Shown: piece by piece, positions 17,644 through 26,974 of the stretch
Layout: each line of letters begins with the position of its first letter
How positions within the stretch are numbered: the stretch's first letter is position 1
The notes under the pieces: generated by a model
What the model saw: the letters and a program-made list of their open reading frames with translations, nothing else
The model's database searches: none
Told to the model about the DNA's origin: nothing
Assembly: GCA_020637295.1 (NCBI GenBank)
Contig: JACJWF010000001.1
Span: 558,001 to 622,000 of the forward strand
Source of the DNA: Acidimicrobiaceae bacterium
GTDB lineage: Bacteria > Actinomycetota > Acidimicrobiia > Acidimicrobiales > Ilumatobacteraceae
Direction: 5' to 3'
DNA: 64,000 nt
Position numbers and translations under genes: made by a program

Positions 17644-19395
17644 TCAGGCGTCGCGCAGCAGGCCGACGATCTCGGCCAACGGCACATCTCGGCGCCCGCC
17701 GGTGCGGCGATCCTTCAGCTCCACCACACCGTCGGCCAGGCCGCGGCCGACCACCACGATGGTGGGCACGCCGAGCAGTTCCGAGTCGTTGAACTTCACG
17801 CCGGGAGACACACCGACGCGGTCGTCCAGCAGCACGCGCAGGCCCGCGGCCTCGCACTCCGCAGCCAGCTGCTCGGCAGCCGGCAGCTGGGGGTCGGTGG
17901 GCTTGCCGGTGGCCACGATGTGCACGTCCGCCGGCGCGACCTCACGGGGCCAGATCAGCCCCTTGTCGTCGCAGCCGATCTCGGCGATGGCTGCCACGGC
18001 GCGGGATACGCCGATGCCGTACGAGCCCATGGTGACGACCCGGGTCTTGCCGTTCTCGTCCAGCACGGTGAGGCCCAGCGCCTCGGCGTACTTGCGGCCG
18101 AGCTGGAAGATGTGGCCCATCTCGATGCCGCGGGCGATCTCCATGGCCGAACCGCAGCGGGGGCAGGGGTCGCCCGGCAGCACCTCGGCCGCCTCGATGA
18201 CGCCGTCGGGCGTGAAGTCCCGCCCCATCACCAGGTTCATCACGTGCTGGCCGGGCTGATCCGCGCCGGTGATCCAGGCCGTGCCGTCCACCACCCGGGG
18301 GTCCACCAGGTAGCGGATGCCGCTGGCGTTCTCCAAGCCCAGCGCGCCGGGCCCGATGTAGCCCTTGGCCAGCGCCGGGTTGGCCGCGAAGTCCTCCTCG
18401 GAGAACGGCTCGATCTCGGCGGGGCCGACCTGGGCCTCCAGGCGCTTCAGGTCCACGTCGCGGTCGCCGGGCACGCCGATGGCGAGCGCGGTGCTGGTGC
18501 CGTCGGGGTTGCGCAGCTTCACCACCAGGTTCTTCAGCGTGTCCGCGGCCGTCCACTCGCGATCCGGGTGACGCAGTTCGGGACGGGCGTTGAACAGGTC
18601 CACCAGGGTCTGGATGGTGGGTGTGTCCGGCGTGTCCATCACGGCCGCGGCGGGTAGCCCGTCGAAGGCGATGGGGGCGGGCGGCTGGACCTGCACGGCC
18701 TCGGTGTTGGCCGCGTAGTCGCAGGCCGAGCAGCGCACATAGGTGTCCTCGCCGACGGCCAGGGGCACCAGGAACTCCTCGCTGGCGGAGCCGCCCATGG
18801 CCCCGCTCATGGCCGACACGATGACGTAGGGCAGGCCGAGGCGGTCGAACGTGCGCTGGTACGCCACCCGGTGCTTGTCGTAGCTGGCCTGCAGGCCCTC
18901 GTCGTCGATGTCGAAGGAGTAGGAGTCCTTCATGACGAACTCGCGGCCGCGCAGCAGGCCGGCGCGGGGCCTGGCCTCGTCGCGGTACTTCGTCTGGATC
19001 TGGTAGATCACCAGGGGCAGGTCCTTGTAGCTGCTGTACAGGTCCTTCACCAGCAGGGTGAACATCTCCTCGTGGGTGGGGGCGAGCAGGAAGTCCGCTC
19101 CCTTGCGGTCCTGCAGGCGGAACAGGTTGTCGCCGTAGTCGGCCCACCGGCCGCTGGCCTCGTAGGGATCCTTGGGCAGCAGGGCGGGGAAGTGGACCTC
19201 CTGGAAGCCCTCGCGGTCCATCTCCTCACGGATGATGCGCTCGACGTTGCGGTAGACGATCCACCCGAGCGGCAGCCAGGTGAACCCACCGGGAGCGGCG
19301 CGGCGGATGTAGCCGCCACGGACCAGCAGGCGGTGGCTGGCCACCTCCGCATCGGCGGGGTCCTCGCGCAGGGTGCGGAGGAACAACGTCGACAT
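17644..19395 (-). CDS. proS: Prolyl-tRNA synthetase
   Basis: A bacterial-type class II synthetase with editing insertion, 583 residues. Motif 1 is at GFQEVHFPALLP, motif 2 includes TKYRDEARPRAGLLRGREFVMKD, and the bacterial-type insertion (YbaK-like, about residues 230-390, with TLKNLVVKL carrying the editing lysine) precedes motif 3 (GSYGIGVSRAVAA). The C-terminal anticodon domain ends the protein. The ATG at 19395 starts MSTLFLRTLRED, the normal N terminus. It is divergent from the rimP operon, so the roughly 230-bp gap between them carries both promoters. Confidence 0.95.
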   Translation of the reverse strand: MSTLFLRTLREDPADAEVASHRLLVRGGYIRRAAPGGFTWLPLGWIVYRNVERIIREEMDREGFQEVHFPALLPKDPYEASGRWADYGDNLFRLQDRKGADFLLAPTHEEMFTLLVKDLYSSYKDLPLVIYQIQTKYRDEARPRAGLLRGREFVMKDSYSFDIDDEGLQASYDKHRVAYQRTFDRLGLPYVIVSAMSGAMGGSASEEFLVPLAVGEDTYVRCSACDYAANTEAVQVQPPAPIAFDGLPAAAVMDTPDTPTIQTLVDLFNARPELRHPDREWTAADTLKNLVVKLRNPDGTSTALAIGVPGDRDVDLKRLEAQVGPAEIEPFSEEDFAANPALAKGYIGPGALGLENASGIRYLVDPRVVDGTAWITGADQPGQHVMNLVMGRDFTPDGVIEAAEVLPGDPCPRCGSAMEIARGIEMGHIFQLGRKYAEALGLTVLDENGKTRVVTMGSYGIGVSRAVAAIAEIGCDDKGLIWPREVAPADVHIVATGKPTDPQLPAAEQLAAECEAAGLRVLLDDRVGVSPGVKFNDSELLGVPTIVVVGRGLADGVVELKDRRTGGRRDVPLAEIVGLLRDA

Positions 19396-19486
19396 TCGCA
19401 GCACGGGTCTCACCTCGGGTTCGGGTCGGAACCCGTCGCGGGTCGCGCGGCGGGTCGTGTCCCGCCGAAGGCTACCGGCAGCCCGG

Positions 19487-19492
19487 TATAGT
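19487..19492 (+). promoter_or_regulatory. -10 box (TATAGT) for the rimP-nusA-infB operon
   Basis: TATAGT stands out in GC-rich surroundings 136 nt before rimP. Transcription from it would give a leader of about 130 nt carrying the strong hairpin at 19521-19551. No clear -35 match is visible. Confidence 0.45.
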
Positions 19493-19520
19493 GTTCGGGT
19501 CCTTTGACGTTCGACGAACC

Positions 19521-19551
19521 GAAGGCGTGGGCACCAGCGGCCCACGCCTTC
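19521..19551 (+). promoter_or_regulatory. Perfect 12-bp hairpin in the rimP leader
   Basis: GAAGGCGTGGGC pairs exactly with GCCCACGCCTTC around a 7-nt loop. It lies about 30 nt after the TATAGT box and 76 nt before the rimP start. A T-poor tail (TGTACTACT) follows. It could be an attenuator, an RNase III processing site, or a binding site for a product of the operon. Confidence 0.5.
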
Positions 19552-19627
19552 TGTACTACTAGGGGCCGGTACGCCGGCCCGACACCGCCGGTCCGCCGGC
19601 CCGAGACAGGAGAGAGGAGGAGCCACG

Positions 19628-20200
19628 ATGAGCGAGAATGCCACCGTCGACAAGGTGCGCAACCTGGTCCTTCCCATCGTCGCCGACCTCCATCTCGACC
19701 TCTACGACCTCGAGTACCGGGGTGGCGTCCTGCGGGTCACGCTGGATACGCCGCCTGGCAGCGAGGGCGGGGTGGACCTGGACACCATTGCGCTGGCCAC
19801 CCGCCTCATCGGCCGCGACCTGGACCACCACGACCCCGTCCCCGGCCACTACACGCTCGAAGTCACCAGCCCCGGCCTGGAGCGCAGCCTGCGCACCCCG
19901 GCCCACTTCCAGCGGGAGATCGGCAAGACCGTCGCCCTGCGCCTGCGCGACGTCGGTGGCGACGCCCGCCGCCTCCAGGGCGTGCTCACCGCCGCCACCG
20001 AGACCGATGCCACCGTCCTGCTCGACGAGCCCGGCGCAGACGGCGCGGCCGAGCGCACCGTGCCGTACACCCAGATCGACCGCGCCCGCACGGTGTTCGT
20101 GTGGGGCCCGGCCCCCAAGCCCGGCGGCCCCTCCGCCAAGCCGGGCGCCAAGAAGTCCGCCCGCAGCGGGACTCGTAGCGAGAAAGGAGCCACTCGATGA
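19628..20200 (+). CDS. rimP: Ribosome maturation factor RimP
   Basis: Assists late 30S assembly by binding the 16S 5' domain together with S12. 190 residues: the N-terminal alpha/beta RimP domain ends with the family-defining HYTLEVTSPGLERSLRTPAHF, the C-terminal SH3-like domain covers about 95-160, and a basic Pro/Lys/Ser tail follows. The ATG has a strong RBS (GAGAGGAGGAG). Its stop overlaps the nusA start (ATGA), indicating coupling. It heads the conserved rimP-nusA-ylxR-infB operon. Confidence 0.95.
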   Translation: MSENATVDKVRNLVLPIVADLHLDLYDLEYRGGVLRVTLDTPPGSEGGVDLDTIALATRLIGRDLDHHDPVPGHYTLEVTSPGLERSLRTPAHFQREIGKTVALRLRDVGGDARRLQGVLTAATETDATVLLDEPGADGAAERTVPYTQIDRARTVFVWGPAPKPGGPSAKPGAKKSARSGTRSEKGATR

Positions 20201-21408
20201 GCAGCCTGGACATGGGCGAAGCCATCAAGATGCTGGCCAACGAGAAGAACATCTCCGTCGACACCCTGCTCCACGTGCTGGTCGATGCGCTGGCCACCGC
20301 CTACAAGCGGCGCCCCGGCGCGGCCGACGAGGTGGTGGTGGAGGTCAACCCGGACACGTACGAGTTCACCTTCCTCGCCTACGACGTGGACGACGACGGC
20401 AACTGGGTCAACGAGCGTGACGACACCCCGCGCAAGGAGGAACTGGGCCGCATCGCCGCCCAGACCTTCCGCCAGGTGATGAGCCAGCGCATCCGCGAGG
20501 CGGAACGCGACCGCAAGTTCGAGGAGTACGCCAACCGCGAGGGCGACATCGTCACCGGCATCATCCAGCAGGCCGACGACCGCTACACCCTGCTGGACCT
20601 CGGCCGGGTGGAGAGCCTCATGCCCAAGGCCGAGCAGGTGCCGTTCGAGCGCCCCGTGCCGGGCGACCGGGTGAAGGCCTACATCGTGGAGGTCCGCAAG
20701 ACGGCCAAAGGCCCGCAGATCGTGGTCAGCCGCACCCACCCGGGCCTCATCAAGCGCCTCTTCGAGCTGGAGGTGCCGGAGATCGCCGACGGCATCGTGG
20801 AGATCAAGGCCTGCGCCCGCGAGCCAGGCCACCGCACCAAGATCGCCGTGTGGAGCAACGACCACAATGTGGACCCCGTGGGTGCCTGCGTGGGCGCCCG
20901 TGGCGGCCGCGTGCGCATGGTGGTGAACGAACTGCGCGGCGAGAAGATCGACATCGTGCCGTTCAGCGAGGACCTCGCCGACTTCGTGGCCAAGGCGCTG
21001 TCGCCGGCCAAGGTGAAGGACGTCATCATCTCCGCCGACGCCACCCAGGCCGACGTGATCGTGCCCGACGCCCAGCTCAGCCTGGCCATCGGCAAGGAGG
21101 GCCAGAACGCCCGCCTGGCGGCCCGGCTCACCGGTGTGCGCATCGACATCCGTGGCGAGAGCCAGCCGGAGGACGGCCTGGACGACGACGCCGACTACGA
21201 AGAGGGCGAGTGGGTGCAGAACCCCGAGACCGGTGAGATGGAGTGGCACGCTGCCGACGGCTCCGTGGTCACACAGCAGGAATACGAGGCCGGCGCCGGC
21301 GACGAGCCCGCTGCCGAGCCGGTGGCCGAACAGCCGGCCGGCGACGGCGCGGCCGCCGAGGCCGCGGAGCCGGCCACGACAGAGGAAGCAGGTGGTGACA
21401 ACGCCTGA
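20197..21408 (+). CDS. nusA: Transcription elongation/termination factor NusA
   Basis: Binds RNA polymerase and nascent RNA to control pausing, termination and rRNA antitermination. 403 residues: N-terminal RNAP-binding domain (1 to about 125), S1 domain (GDIVTGIIQQ...YTLLDLG), KH1 (VGACVGARGGRVRMVVNEL) and KH2 (LAIGKEGQNARLAARLTG). A long acidic C-terminal tail of about 60 residues ends the protein. The proteobacterial AR repeats are absent, as usual in actinobacteria. The RBS AGAAAGGAG lies inside the end of rimP. Confidence 0.96.
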   Translation: MSSLDMGEAIKMLANEKNISVDTLLHVLVDALATAYKRRPGAADEVVVEVNPDTYEFTFLAYDVDDDGNWVNERDDTPRKEELGRIAAQTFRQVMSQRIREAERDRKFEEYANREGDIVTGIIQQADDRYTLLDLGRVESLMPKAEQVPFERPVPGDRVKAYIVEVRKTAKGPQIVVSRTHPGLIKRLFELEVPEIADGIVEIKACAREPGHRTKIAVWSNDHNVDPVGACVGARGGRVRMVVNELRGEKIDIVPFSEDLADFVAKALSPAKVKDVIISADATQADVIVPDAQLSLAIGKEGQNARLAARLTGVRIDIRGESQPEDGLDDDADYEEGEWVQNPETGEMEWHAADGSVVTQQEYEAGAGDEPAAEPVAEQPAGDGAAAEAAEPATTEEAGGDNA

Positions 21409-21721
21409 TCGCACTGCACCGATCCGCACCTGCGTGGGGTGCCGCACACGGCTGCCCCAGGCGCGCATGGTGCGGTGCGTGCTCGCTCCCGGTGGCCCCG
21501 CCGTCAGCCGTACCGCCCCAGGGCGCGGTGCGTGGCTGTGCTCGGCGGCCTGCCTGGACACCGCGATCCGGCGACGCCAGTTCGAACGGGCCTGGCGGTG
21601 CCCGGTGGCGCAGGACACGCTGGACGCGTTGCGGATCGCGTTCGATGGCGTTATCACCAACATGGAAGAATTGCCCGCCGGTGGGTTCGAACCCGCCGGC
21701 ACGGGGCCGATGAAAGGCTGA
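21395..21721 (+). CDS. ylxR: YlxR family RNA-binding protein
   Basis: A small putative RNA-binding protein that always sits between nusA and infB. The roughly 108 residues contain the family hallmark IRTCVGCRTRLPQARMVR, then RGAWLCSAAC with more cysteines, a basic RRRQFERAW helix, and a longer C-terminal tail than usual. The GTG at 21395 is preceded by AGGAAG at a spacing of about 8 nt and overlaps the nusA end by 14 nt; another GTG lies 3 nt upstream. It is 6 nt from the infB start. Confidence 0.88.
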   Translation: MTTPDRTAPIRTCVGCRTRLPQARMVRCVLAPGGPAVSRTAPGRGAWLCSAACLDTAIRRRQFERAWRCPVAQDTLDALRIAFDGVITNMEELPAGGFEPAGTGPMKG

Positions 21722-21727
21722 AAGGGT

Positions 21728-24713
21728 TTGGCGAAGAACATCAGGGTGCACGAGCTCGCCAAAGAGCTCGGTATGACCAACGCAGAGATGATGGCTCTGT
21801 GCGAGCAGATGGGTGTCGGGGTGAAGACCCACTCCAGCACGCTCATCGAGCAGTGGGCCGATCAGCTGCGTCGGAAGGCCGAGCGCGAGGGCCTCACCCG
21901 CCCCGAGCAGCCCGAAGAGCCCAAGCCCGTCAAGAAGACGGCCAAGAAGGCGGCCAAGGCTGCCCCGAAGGCCGCGGCCAAGCCCGCGGAGAAGGCTGCC
22001 GACGAGCCGGCGGAGCCGGCCCCGGCCGAGCCCGCCCCGGCAGAGCCCGCCCCTGCTGCCGAGGTCGCGGCCCCGCCGGCTGCCCCGGAACCCGCTGCCC
22101 CCGTGGCCGAGGCTCCCGCTGCACCCGCGGAGGCCCCCGCCGCGCCCGCACCGGCCGCCCGCCCGCCCCTGCCCCCGCGCCCGCTCCGCAGGCCGAGGCG
22201 CCCGCCGAGCCAGCCGACGCACCCGCGCCCATCACGTCGGCTCCGGCACCCATCACGTCGGCTCCGGGCCGGCACCAGCCTCTCCGCCGCCGAGTCCGCC
22301 CCGCAGCGGATCTCCAGCGGTCGCCCCGTGCAGGGCGCGCGCCCCCCGTCCGCCCGCACCTGCGCCTGCTCCCGCGCCGCGCCCCGCCCCGTCCGCGCCG
22401 GCCCCGTCCGCTCCGCGGCGTCGGGTGCCCCGCGCCCGCCGGCCCTGCTGCCCTGCCGGCCCGCCGCCCGGTCGCCCGGTGTCGGCGTCCGGCAAGCCGA
22501 TCCCGCCGCCGCCCGGTGGTGGCCGCCCCATGTCGGCCTCGGGCAAGCCCATCCCGCCGCCCCCCGGTGGCCCGCGCCCTGCCGGCGGCCGTCCTGGTGG
22601 CCCCGGTGGCCCGCGCCCCGGTGGTGGCTACAGCGCCCGTCCGGGTGGGCCAGGCGGTCCTCGTCCTGGTGGCCCTGGTGGCCCGCGACCGGGCGGTCCT
22701 GGTGGCCCGCGTCCCGGTGGCTTCGGTGGCCCGCGTCCCGGCCCCGGTGGCGCCGGCGGTCCTGGTGGCCCGCGCCCCGGTGGTCCCGGTGGCTTCGGTG
22801 GTGGCCCGGGTGGTCGCCCCAACGGCCAGCGCCGCGCCCCGCGCAAGAAGAGCCGTGCTCGTCGTCGTCGCGACTTCGACGAGATGCAGCCCAACTACTC
22901 GTCCAACTACACGCCGAACAGCGCCCCGGTCCCCGAGGGCACCATCATCGTCGAGCGTGGTGTGTCGGCCCAGGAGTTCGGCCCGAAGCTGAACCGCACG
23001 GCGGCGGACGTCATCCGCTTCCTCATGCAGAACGGCGAGATGGTCACCGCCACGATGACCCTCAGCGACGAGCAGATGGAGCTGTTCGCGCTGGAGGTCG
23101 GCGCCGACCTGCTGCTGGTCGAGCCCGGCCAGCAGGAGGAAATGGAGCTCCAGGCGCTGTTCGACGACAGCGACGACGACGACGAGACCCTGCAGGAGTC
23201 CCGCCCGCCGGTGATCACCGTCATGGGCCACGTGGACCACGGCAAGACCACCCTGCTGGACCGCATCCGCAACGCCAACGTCGTGGCAGGCGAAGCCGGC
23301 GGCATCACCCAGCACATCGGCGCCTACCAGGTGGACGTGCGCGGCCGGAAGATCACCTTCCTCGACACCCCCGGTCACGCGGCCTTCACCAAGATGCGTG
23401 CCCGAGGCGCCCAGGTCACCGACATCGTCATCCTGATGGTGGCGGCCGACGACGGCGTGATGCCCCAGACCATCGAGGCCATCAACCACGCCAAGGCGGC
23501 CGAGGTGCCGATCGTGGTGGCGCTCAACAAGGTGGACAAGGAGAACGCCGACCCGCAGCGGGTGCTCAGCCAGCTGGCCGAGCACGAGCTGGTTCCGGAG
23601 TCCTGGGGCGGCGACACCATCGTCGTCGAGATGGCGGCCCAGCAGGGCCTCGGCATCGACGAGATCCTCGACCAGTTGCTGCTGGTGGCCGAGCTCGAAG
23701 AGCTGACCGCCAACCCCACCGGCCGCGCCAAGGGCGTCGTGCTGGAAGCCAACCTGGACGTCGGTCGCGGCCCCGTGGCCACCGTGCTGGTGGACAAGGG
23801 CGAGCTGAACGTCGGCGACCCGATCGTGGCCGGTGCCGCGTGGGGTCGCGTGCGGGCGATGATCAACGACAAGGGCGAGCAGGTGAAGACCGCCGGCCCC
23901 AGCACTCCGGTGCAGGTGCTCGGTCTGCAGAGCGTGCCCAACGCCGGCGACGAGTTCCGCTCGGCGGCGGACGAGAAGACCGCCCGCACCGTCGGCGAGG
24001 CCCGCGAGCAGCGCCAGCGCCTGAAGGCCCAGCGCGGCGACGCCCGGGTCCAGAAGGGCGTCAAGCTGGAGGACATCTTCAGCCAGATCCAGGCCGGTGA
24101 AGTGGCCACCCTGAACCTCGTTCTCAAGGCCGACGTGCAGGGCTCGCTGGAGGCCGTCACCGAGGCGCTGCGGCGCCTGGAGCGCGACGAGGTCAAGCTG
24201 GCCTTCGTCCACCGCGGCGTCGGCGGCATCACCGAGAACGACATCTCGCTGGCCGCCACCACCAACGCCACGCTGATCGGCTTCAACGTCCGCCCGGACC
24301 GCAAAGCCCGCGACATGGCCGACGCCGAGGGTGTGGAGATCCGCACCTACGAGATCATCTACAAGCTGCTCGAGGACATCGAGCGGGCGATGGTCGGCAT
24401 GCTCGCGCCGGAGTTCGAGGAAGTGGTCACCGGCGAGGCCGAGGTCCGCGAGATCTTCCGGGTGCCGCGGATCGGCGCGATCGCCGGTTGCTACGTCCGC
24501 AGCGGAACGATCACCCGCGGCTCGAAGGTCCGCTTCCTGCGCGACGGCGCCATCATCTGGAAGGGCGCCATCCAGTCGCTGAAGCGGTTCAAGGAGGACG
24601 CCCGCGAGGTGCGCGAAGGCTTCGAGTGCGGCATCGGCCTCACCGACTTCCAGGACCTCCGCCAGGGCGATCTGATCGAGACCTTCGAAGAGCGCGAGAT
24701 CGCCCGCGTGTAG
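21728..24713 (+). CDS. infB: Translation initiation factor IF-2 (frame changes in the linker)
   Basis: A GTPase that brings initiator tRNA to the 30S subunit. The TTG start gives MAKNIRVHELAKELGMTN, the actinobacterial IF-2 N-domain. An Ala/Pro/Lys linker follows, then a Gly/Pro/Arg-rich stretch, the G domain (GHVDHGKTT near 23225, DTPGH near 23368, NKVD near 23528) and domains II-IV to the tag at 24711-24713. The N-terminal part is in one frame and the part from about 22345 is in another. Between about 22150 and 22480, plausible linker sequence jumps between all three frames, each stop-free. infB is essential, so I read this as indel errors in a GC-rich low-complexity tract. A real lesion is possible but unlikely. 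Confidence 0.9.
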
Positions 24714-24726
24714 TGCTGCGCGGCGG

Positions 24727-25497
24727 TCAGCCCGCCACGCAGCAGTCCACCGTCACCAACCCGCTGTGCCCCAAGCTGTGGTCCTGCGCGTCCATGGCGT
24801 GGACCAGGTACGTGTAGTGCTGCCCCGGCACGGCCATCGGGTCCGTCCACCGGGTGGTCCCGGCCGGCACGGTGAACGCCCGGCCGGCGCCATCGCCGCT
24901 GCGCAGCACGACATAGTGATCCAGCGGCGCAGTGGGTGTGCTCCATGCGCAGTTCACGGTGCTGCCGTCCGGGGTGCAGGTGAGCGTCATCGTCAGCGGC
25001 ACCTGGGGCTCGGTGGTCGGCGACGGCGTCGTGCTGCCCACGGTGGTGGGGGCGGCCGAGGTGCTGGTGGCGACCACGGAGGTCGCAGGCGCCGTCGATG
25101 CAGCGGTGGAGGCTGGGGCACTGGTTGGCGGCGCTGGCGGAGGGATGCTGCCGCCGTCCGGCGCGCTGGTGTCCGGCTCGGCCGTGGACACCGCAGGGCC
25201 GATGGTGGCCGGCGTGGTCTCCGGCCCCGTGGCAGCGGGTGCGGCGTCGCCCCCGTCGAACGGGTTCGGCACCACGCCAGCGGCCGCGGCGGCACCGGCA
25301 AGGCCGACGACGGCGATCACCGCGATCGCGCCCGTCCGGCGGACACGCCGGCCGCGGCGCGCCATCGGCACCACCGTGCCGCCGGCGGGGGCCGCGAGCA
25401 GGCGCTGCTCCAACGCATCGACGAACGCCGTGTCGGGTACGGCGTCAGGGCCTTCGGTGCTGCGGCCCAGCAGGCCCAGCAGGGCGTCCTCGTTCAT
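24727..25497 (-). CDS. Putative membrane anti-sigma factor with exported fibronectin-III-like domain
   Basis: 256 residues. A cytoplasmic N terminus of about 50 residues (MNEDALLGLL, then a helical stretch) is followed by one transmembrane helix at 56-75. A long Thr/Ser/Pro/Ala-rich spacer precedes a C-terminal beta-sandwich of about 85 residues with paired cysteines (LTCTPDG, VNCAW) and a final CC. The start overlaps the stop of the ECF sigma gene (ATGA), the classical arrangement for a sigma factor and its membrane inhibitor. The zinc HxxxCxxC motif of many anti-sigma factors is absent. The outer domain is homologous by eye to that of the exported protein at 26126-26836. Confidence 0.72.
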   Translation of the reverse strand: MNEDALLGLLGRSTEGPDAVPDTAFVDALEQRLLAAPAGGTVVPMARRGRRVRRTGAIAVIAVVGLAGAAAAAGVVPNPFDGGDAAPAATGPETTPATIGPAVSTAEPDTSAPDGGSIPPPAPPTSAPASTAASTAPATSVVATSTSAAPTTVGSTTPSPTTEPQVPLTMTLTCTPDGSTVNCAWSTPTAPLDHYVVLRSGDGAGRAFTVPAGTTRWTDPMAVPGQHYTYLVHAMDAQDHSLGHSGLVTVDCCVAG

Positions 25498-26123
25498 CCC
25501 GCACCTCCCCGGGGCTGTCGTTCCATCTCGTTGCGCAGTGCCCGCAGCGCCCGGTGCAGGGTGACGGCGAGGACGCTCTTCGAGCACCCCATCTCGGTGG
25601 CCGCGTCGTCGGCGTCCATGCCGGCCAGGTAGCGCAGGCTGATCGCCGACCGGTAGCGCTCGTTGATCCGGTCCAGGGCGCGGTGCATGGTCGCCAGGTC
25701 GGCGCCGCCGCCATCGGCGATCGCGTCACCAGGGTCAGCCACCTGCGCCGCATCGGCGGTTGCCAGGTCGTGCAGCGCCATCCTGCCCCTGGGGGAGGTG
25801 GCCCGGTCCCGCTGGCGATAGATCTCGGCCACCTCGTTGGAGGCGATGCGCAGCAGCCACGGGCGCACGCCGAGGTCGCGCCACTCGAACTGGGCGATGC
25901 CGCGCAAGGCCCGCTCGAACGTCGCCGACGTGGCCTCCTCGGCGACTTCCTTGGACCCGCAGCGCCGGTAGGCGAAGGCGTAGACGGCGTCCACATGGTG
26001 CCGGTAGAGGACGGCGAAGGCGGCGCGGTCCAGGCGGGCGCGGTCCACGAGGGCGCGCTCGTCGGTCGCGTCGTCGTCCCCCGCCAGGCCGGCCGGTGCT
26101 GCCTGCGTCGCCTCGCCGGTCAC
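25494..26123 (-). CDS. ECF-type RNA polymerase sigma factor
   Basis: A sigma-70 family group 4 factor, 209 residues. Region 2 (AFAVLYRHHVDAVYAFAYRRCGSKEVAEEATSATF, in overlapping motifs) runs from about residue 35 to 100 and includes the WLLRIASNEV -10 recognition helix. Region 4 (about 145-200) includes INERYRSAISLRYLAGMDADDAATEMGCSKSVLAVTLHRALRALR-type helix-turn-helix elements. An extended Asp/Ala linker joins the regions. It is 2 nt downstream of the exported-protein gene and translationally coupled to the anti-sigma gene, so the three genes form one operon. Confidence 0.9.
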   Translation of the reverse strand: MTGEATQAAPAGLAGDDDATDERALVDRARLDRAAFAVLYRHHVDAVYAFAYRRCGSKEVAEEATSATFERALRGIAQFEWRDLGVRPWLLRIASNEVAEIYRQRDRATSPRGRMALHDLATADAAQVADPGDAIADGGGADLATMHRALDRINERYRSAISLRYLAGMDADDAATEMGCSKSVLAVTLHRALRALRNEMERQPRGGAG

Positions 26124-26125
26124 GG

Positions 26126-26836
26126 TCAGTCGCTGCCGCCGATCTGCACGGTGACCCCGTTGCTGTGCACGAGCGTGGTGCCGTGCGAGTCGAGGACGAT
26201 CACGACGTAACTGTACGAACCAGGCGCCAGCCCGGCGTCGATGGTGGCAGTCACTGCGGGGTCCGAGGTCTGGAACGGCACCCGCCCCGTCGTGCCGTCA
26301 CTGCGCAGCAGCAGGAAGCGGGCGAACCCGTCACCGGACCAGGGGCTCCACGCGCAGGTCACGGAGGTGCCGTCGGCGCGGCAGGTGAGGTCGATGCCCA
26401 GGGGGACCGGGGTGTCGTGCCACTCGGTGGTGGTCGGGGCGGGTTCGGTCGACGGGGGCTCCGTCGTCGCCGGCTCCGTCGTCGCCGGCTCCGTGGCCGC
26501 CGGTTCAGTGGTCGCGGGCTCGGTGGTCACCGGTTCAGTGGTCGCCGGCTCGGTGGTCGCCGACTCGGCGACGGGTCCGGTGCCGCCGGTGCCGCCGGTG
26601 CTGTCCTCGGCGACTCCCGTCGTCGTCGAGGCATCAGCACCGGAGGCCCTGTCCACCGCCCCGTCGCCGGGCCCGCTCGCCTCGGCCGCAGGCCGGGCCG
26701 CCGCCTGGGGGATGTGGGCCGGCGCCTGCCATGTGGCGCCCGCCGCCGCGGCAACGCCGACCGTCAGCAGGCTGGTGGCCGTGACAGCCACCGCGACCGG
26801 GATCCGCTGCAAGGCGCTCGTCAGATGGTGCAGCAC
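26126..26836 (-). CDS. Exported protein with TTEPA repeats and fibronectin-III-like domain
   Basis: 236 residues. A GTG start with a strong RBS (GAGGAGG, 7 nt upstream) supports this N terminus. A hydrophobic segment at about 12-33 serves as signal or anchor. A low-complexity spacer contains about eight TTEPA units (residues 94-132). The last 85 residues form a beta-sandwich with LTCRADG and VTCAW, the same cysteine spacing as in the neighbouring anti-sigma factor. It is the first gene of the sigma/anti-sigma operon. I infer a surface or wall-facing partner whose domain matches the sensor; the function is unknown. Confidence 0.72.
   Translation of the reverse strand: MLHHLTSALQRIPVAVAVTATSLLTVGVAAAAGATWQAPAHIPQAAARPAAEASGPGDGAVDRASGADASTTTGVAEDSTGGTGGTGPVAESATTEPATTEPVTTEPATTEPAATEPATTEPATTEPPSTEPAPTTTEWHDTPVPLGIDLTCRADGTSVTCAWSPWSGDGFARFLLLRSDGTTGRVPFQTSDPAVTATIDAGLAPGSYSYVVIVLDSHGTTLVHSNGVTVQIGGSD
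26441..26557 (-). repeat. 15-bp in-frame tandem repeat coding TTEPA
   Basis: About eight imperfect copies of a 15-nt unit encode Thr-Thr-Glu-Pro-Ala variants in the exported protein. Such coding minisatellites act as flexible stalks through or above the cell wall and often vary in copy number between strains. Confidence 0.75.
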
Positions 26837-26974
26837 GGTGGGTCCTCCTCGTCGTTCCGTGTCGTTCGCAGTGGGGAACGGCAAGGGAGGGGAGGGATGT
26901 CACCCGAATTCGCCCCTTGCCCAACTCTTGAGGATCGTCGCTAGGGTGCAGCTACCCCCGAGCAGGAGGATCAC

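Noticed and set aside
21728..24713. infB as a true pseudogene or a case of programmed frameshifting
   Set aside because: The gene is essential and otherwise intact. The frame changes cluster in low-complexity GC repeats and show no slippery site with a downstream structure, so sequence error is more likely.
26441..26557. Non-coding minisatellite
   Set aside because: The unit is 15 nt and stays in frame, encoding TTEPA in a protein with a strong RBS and signal segment.
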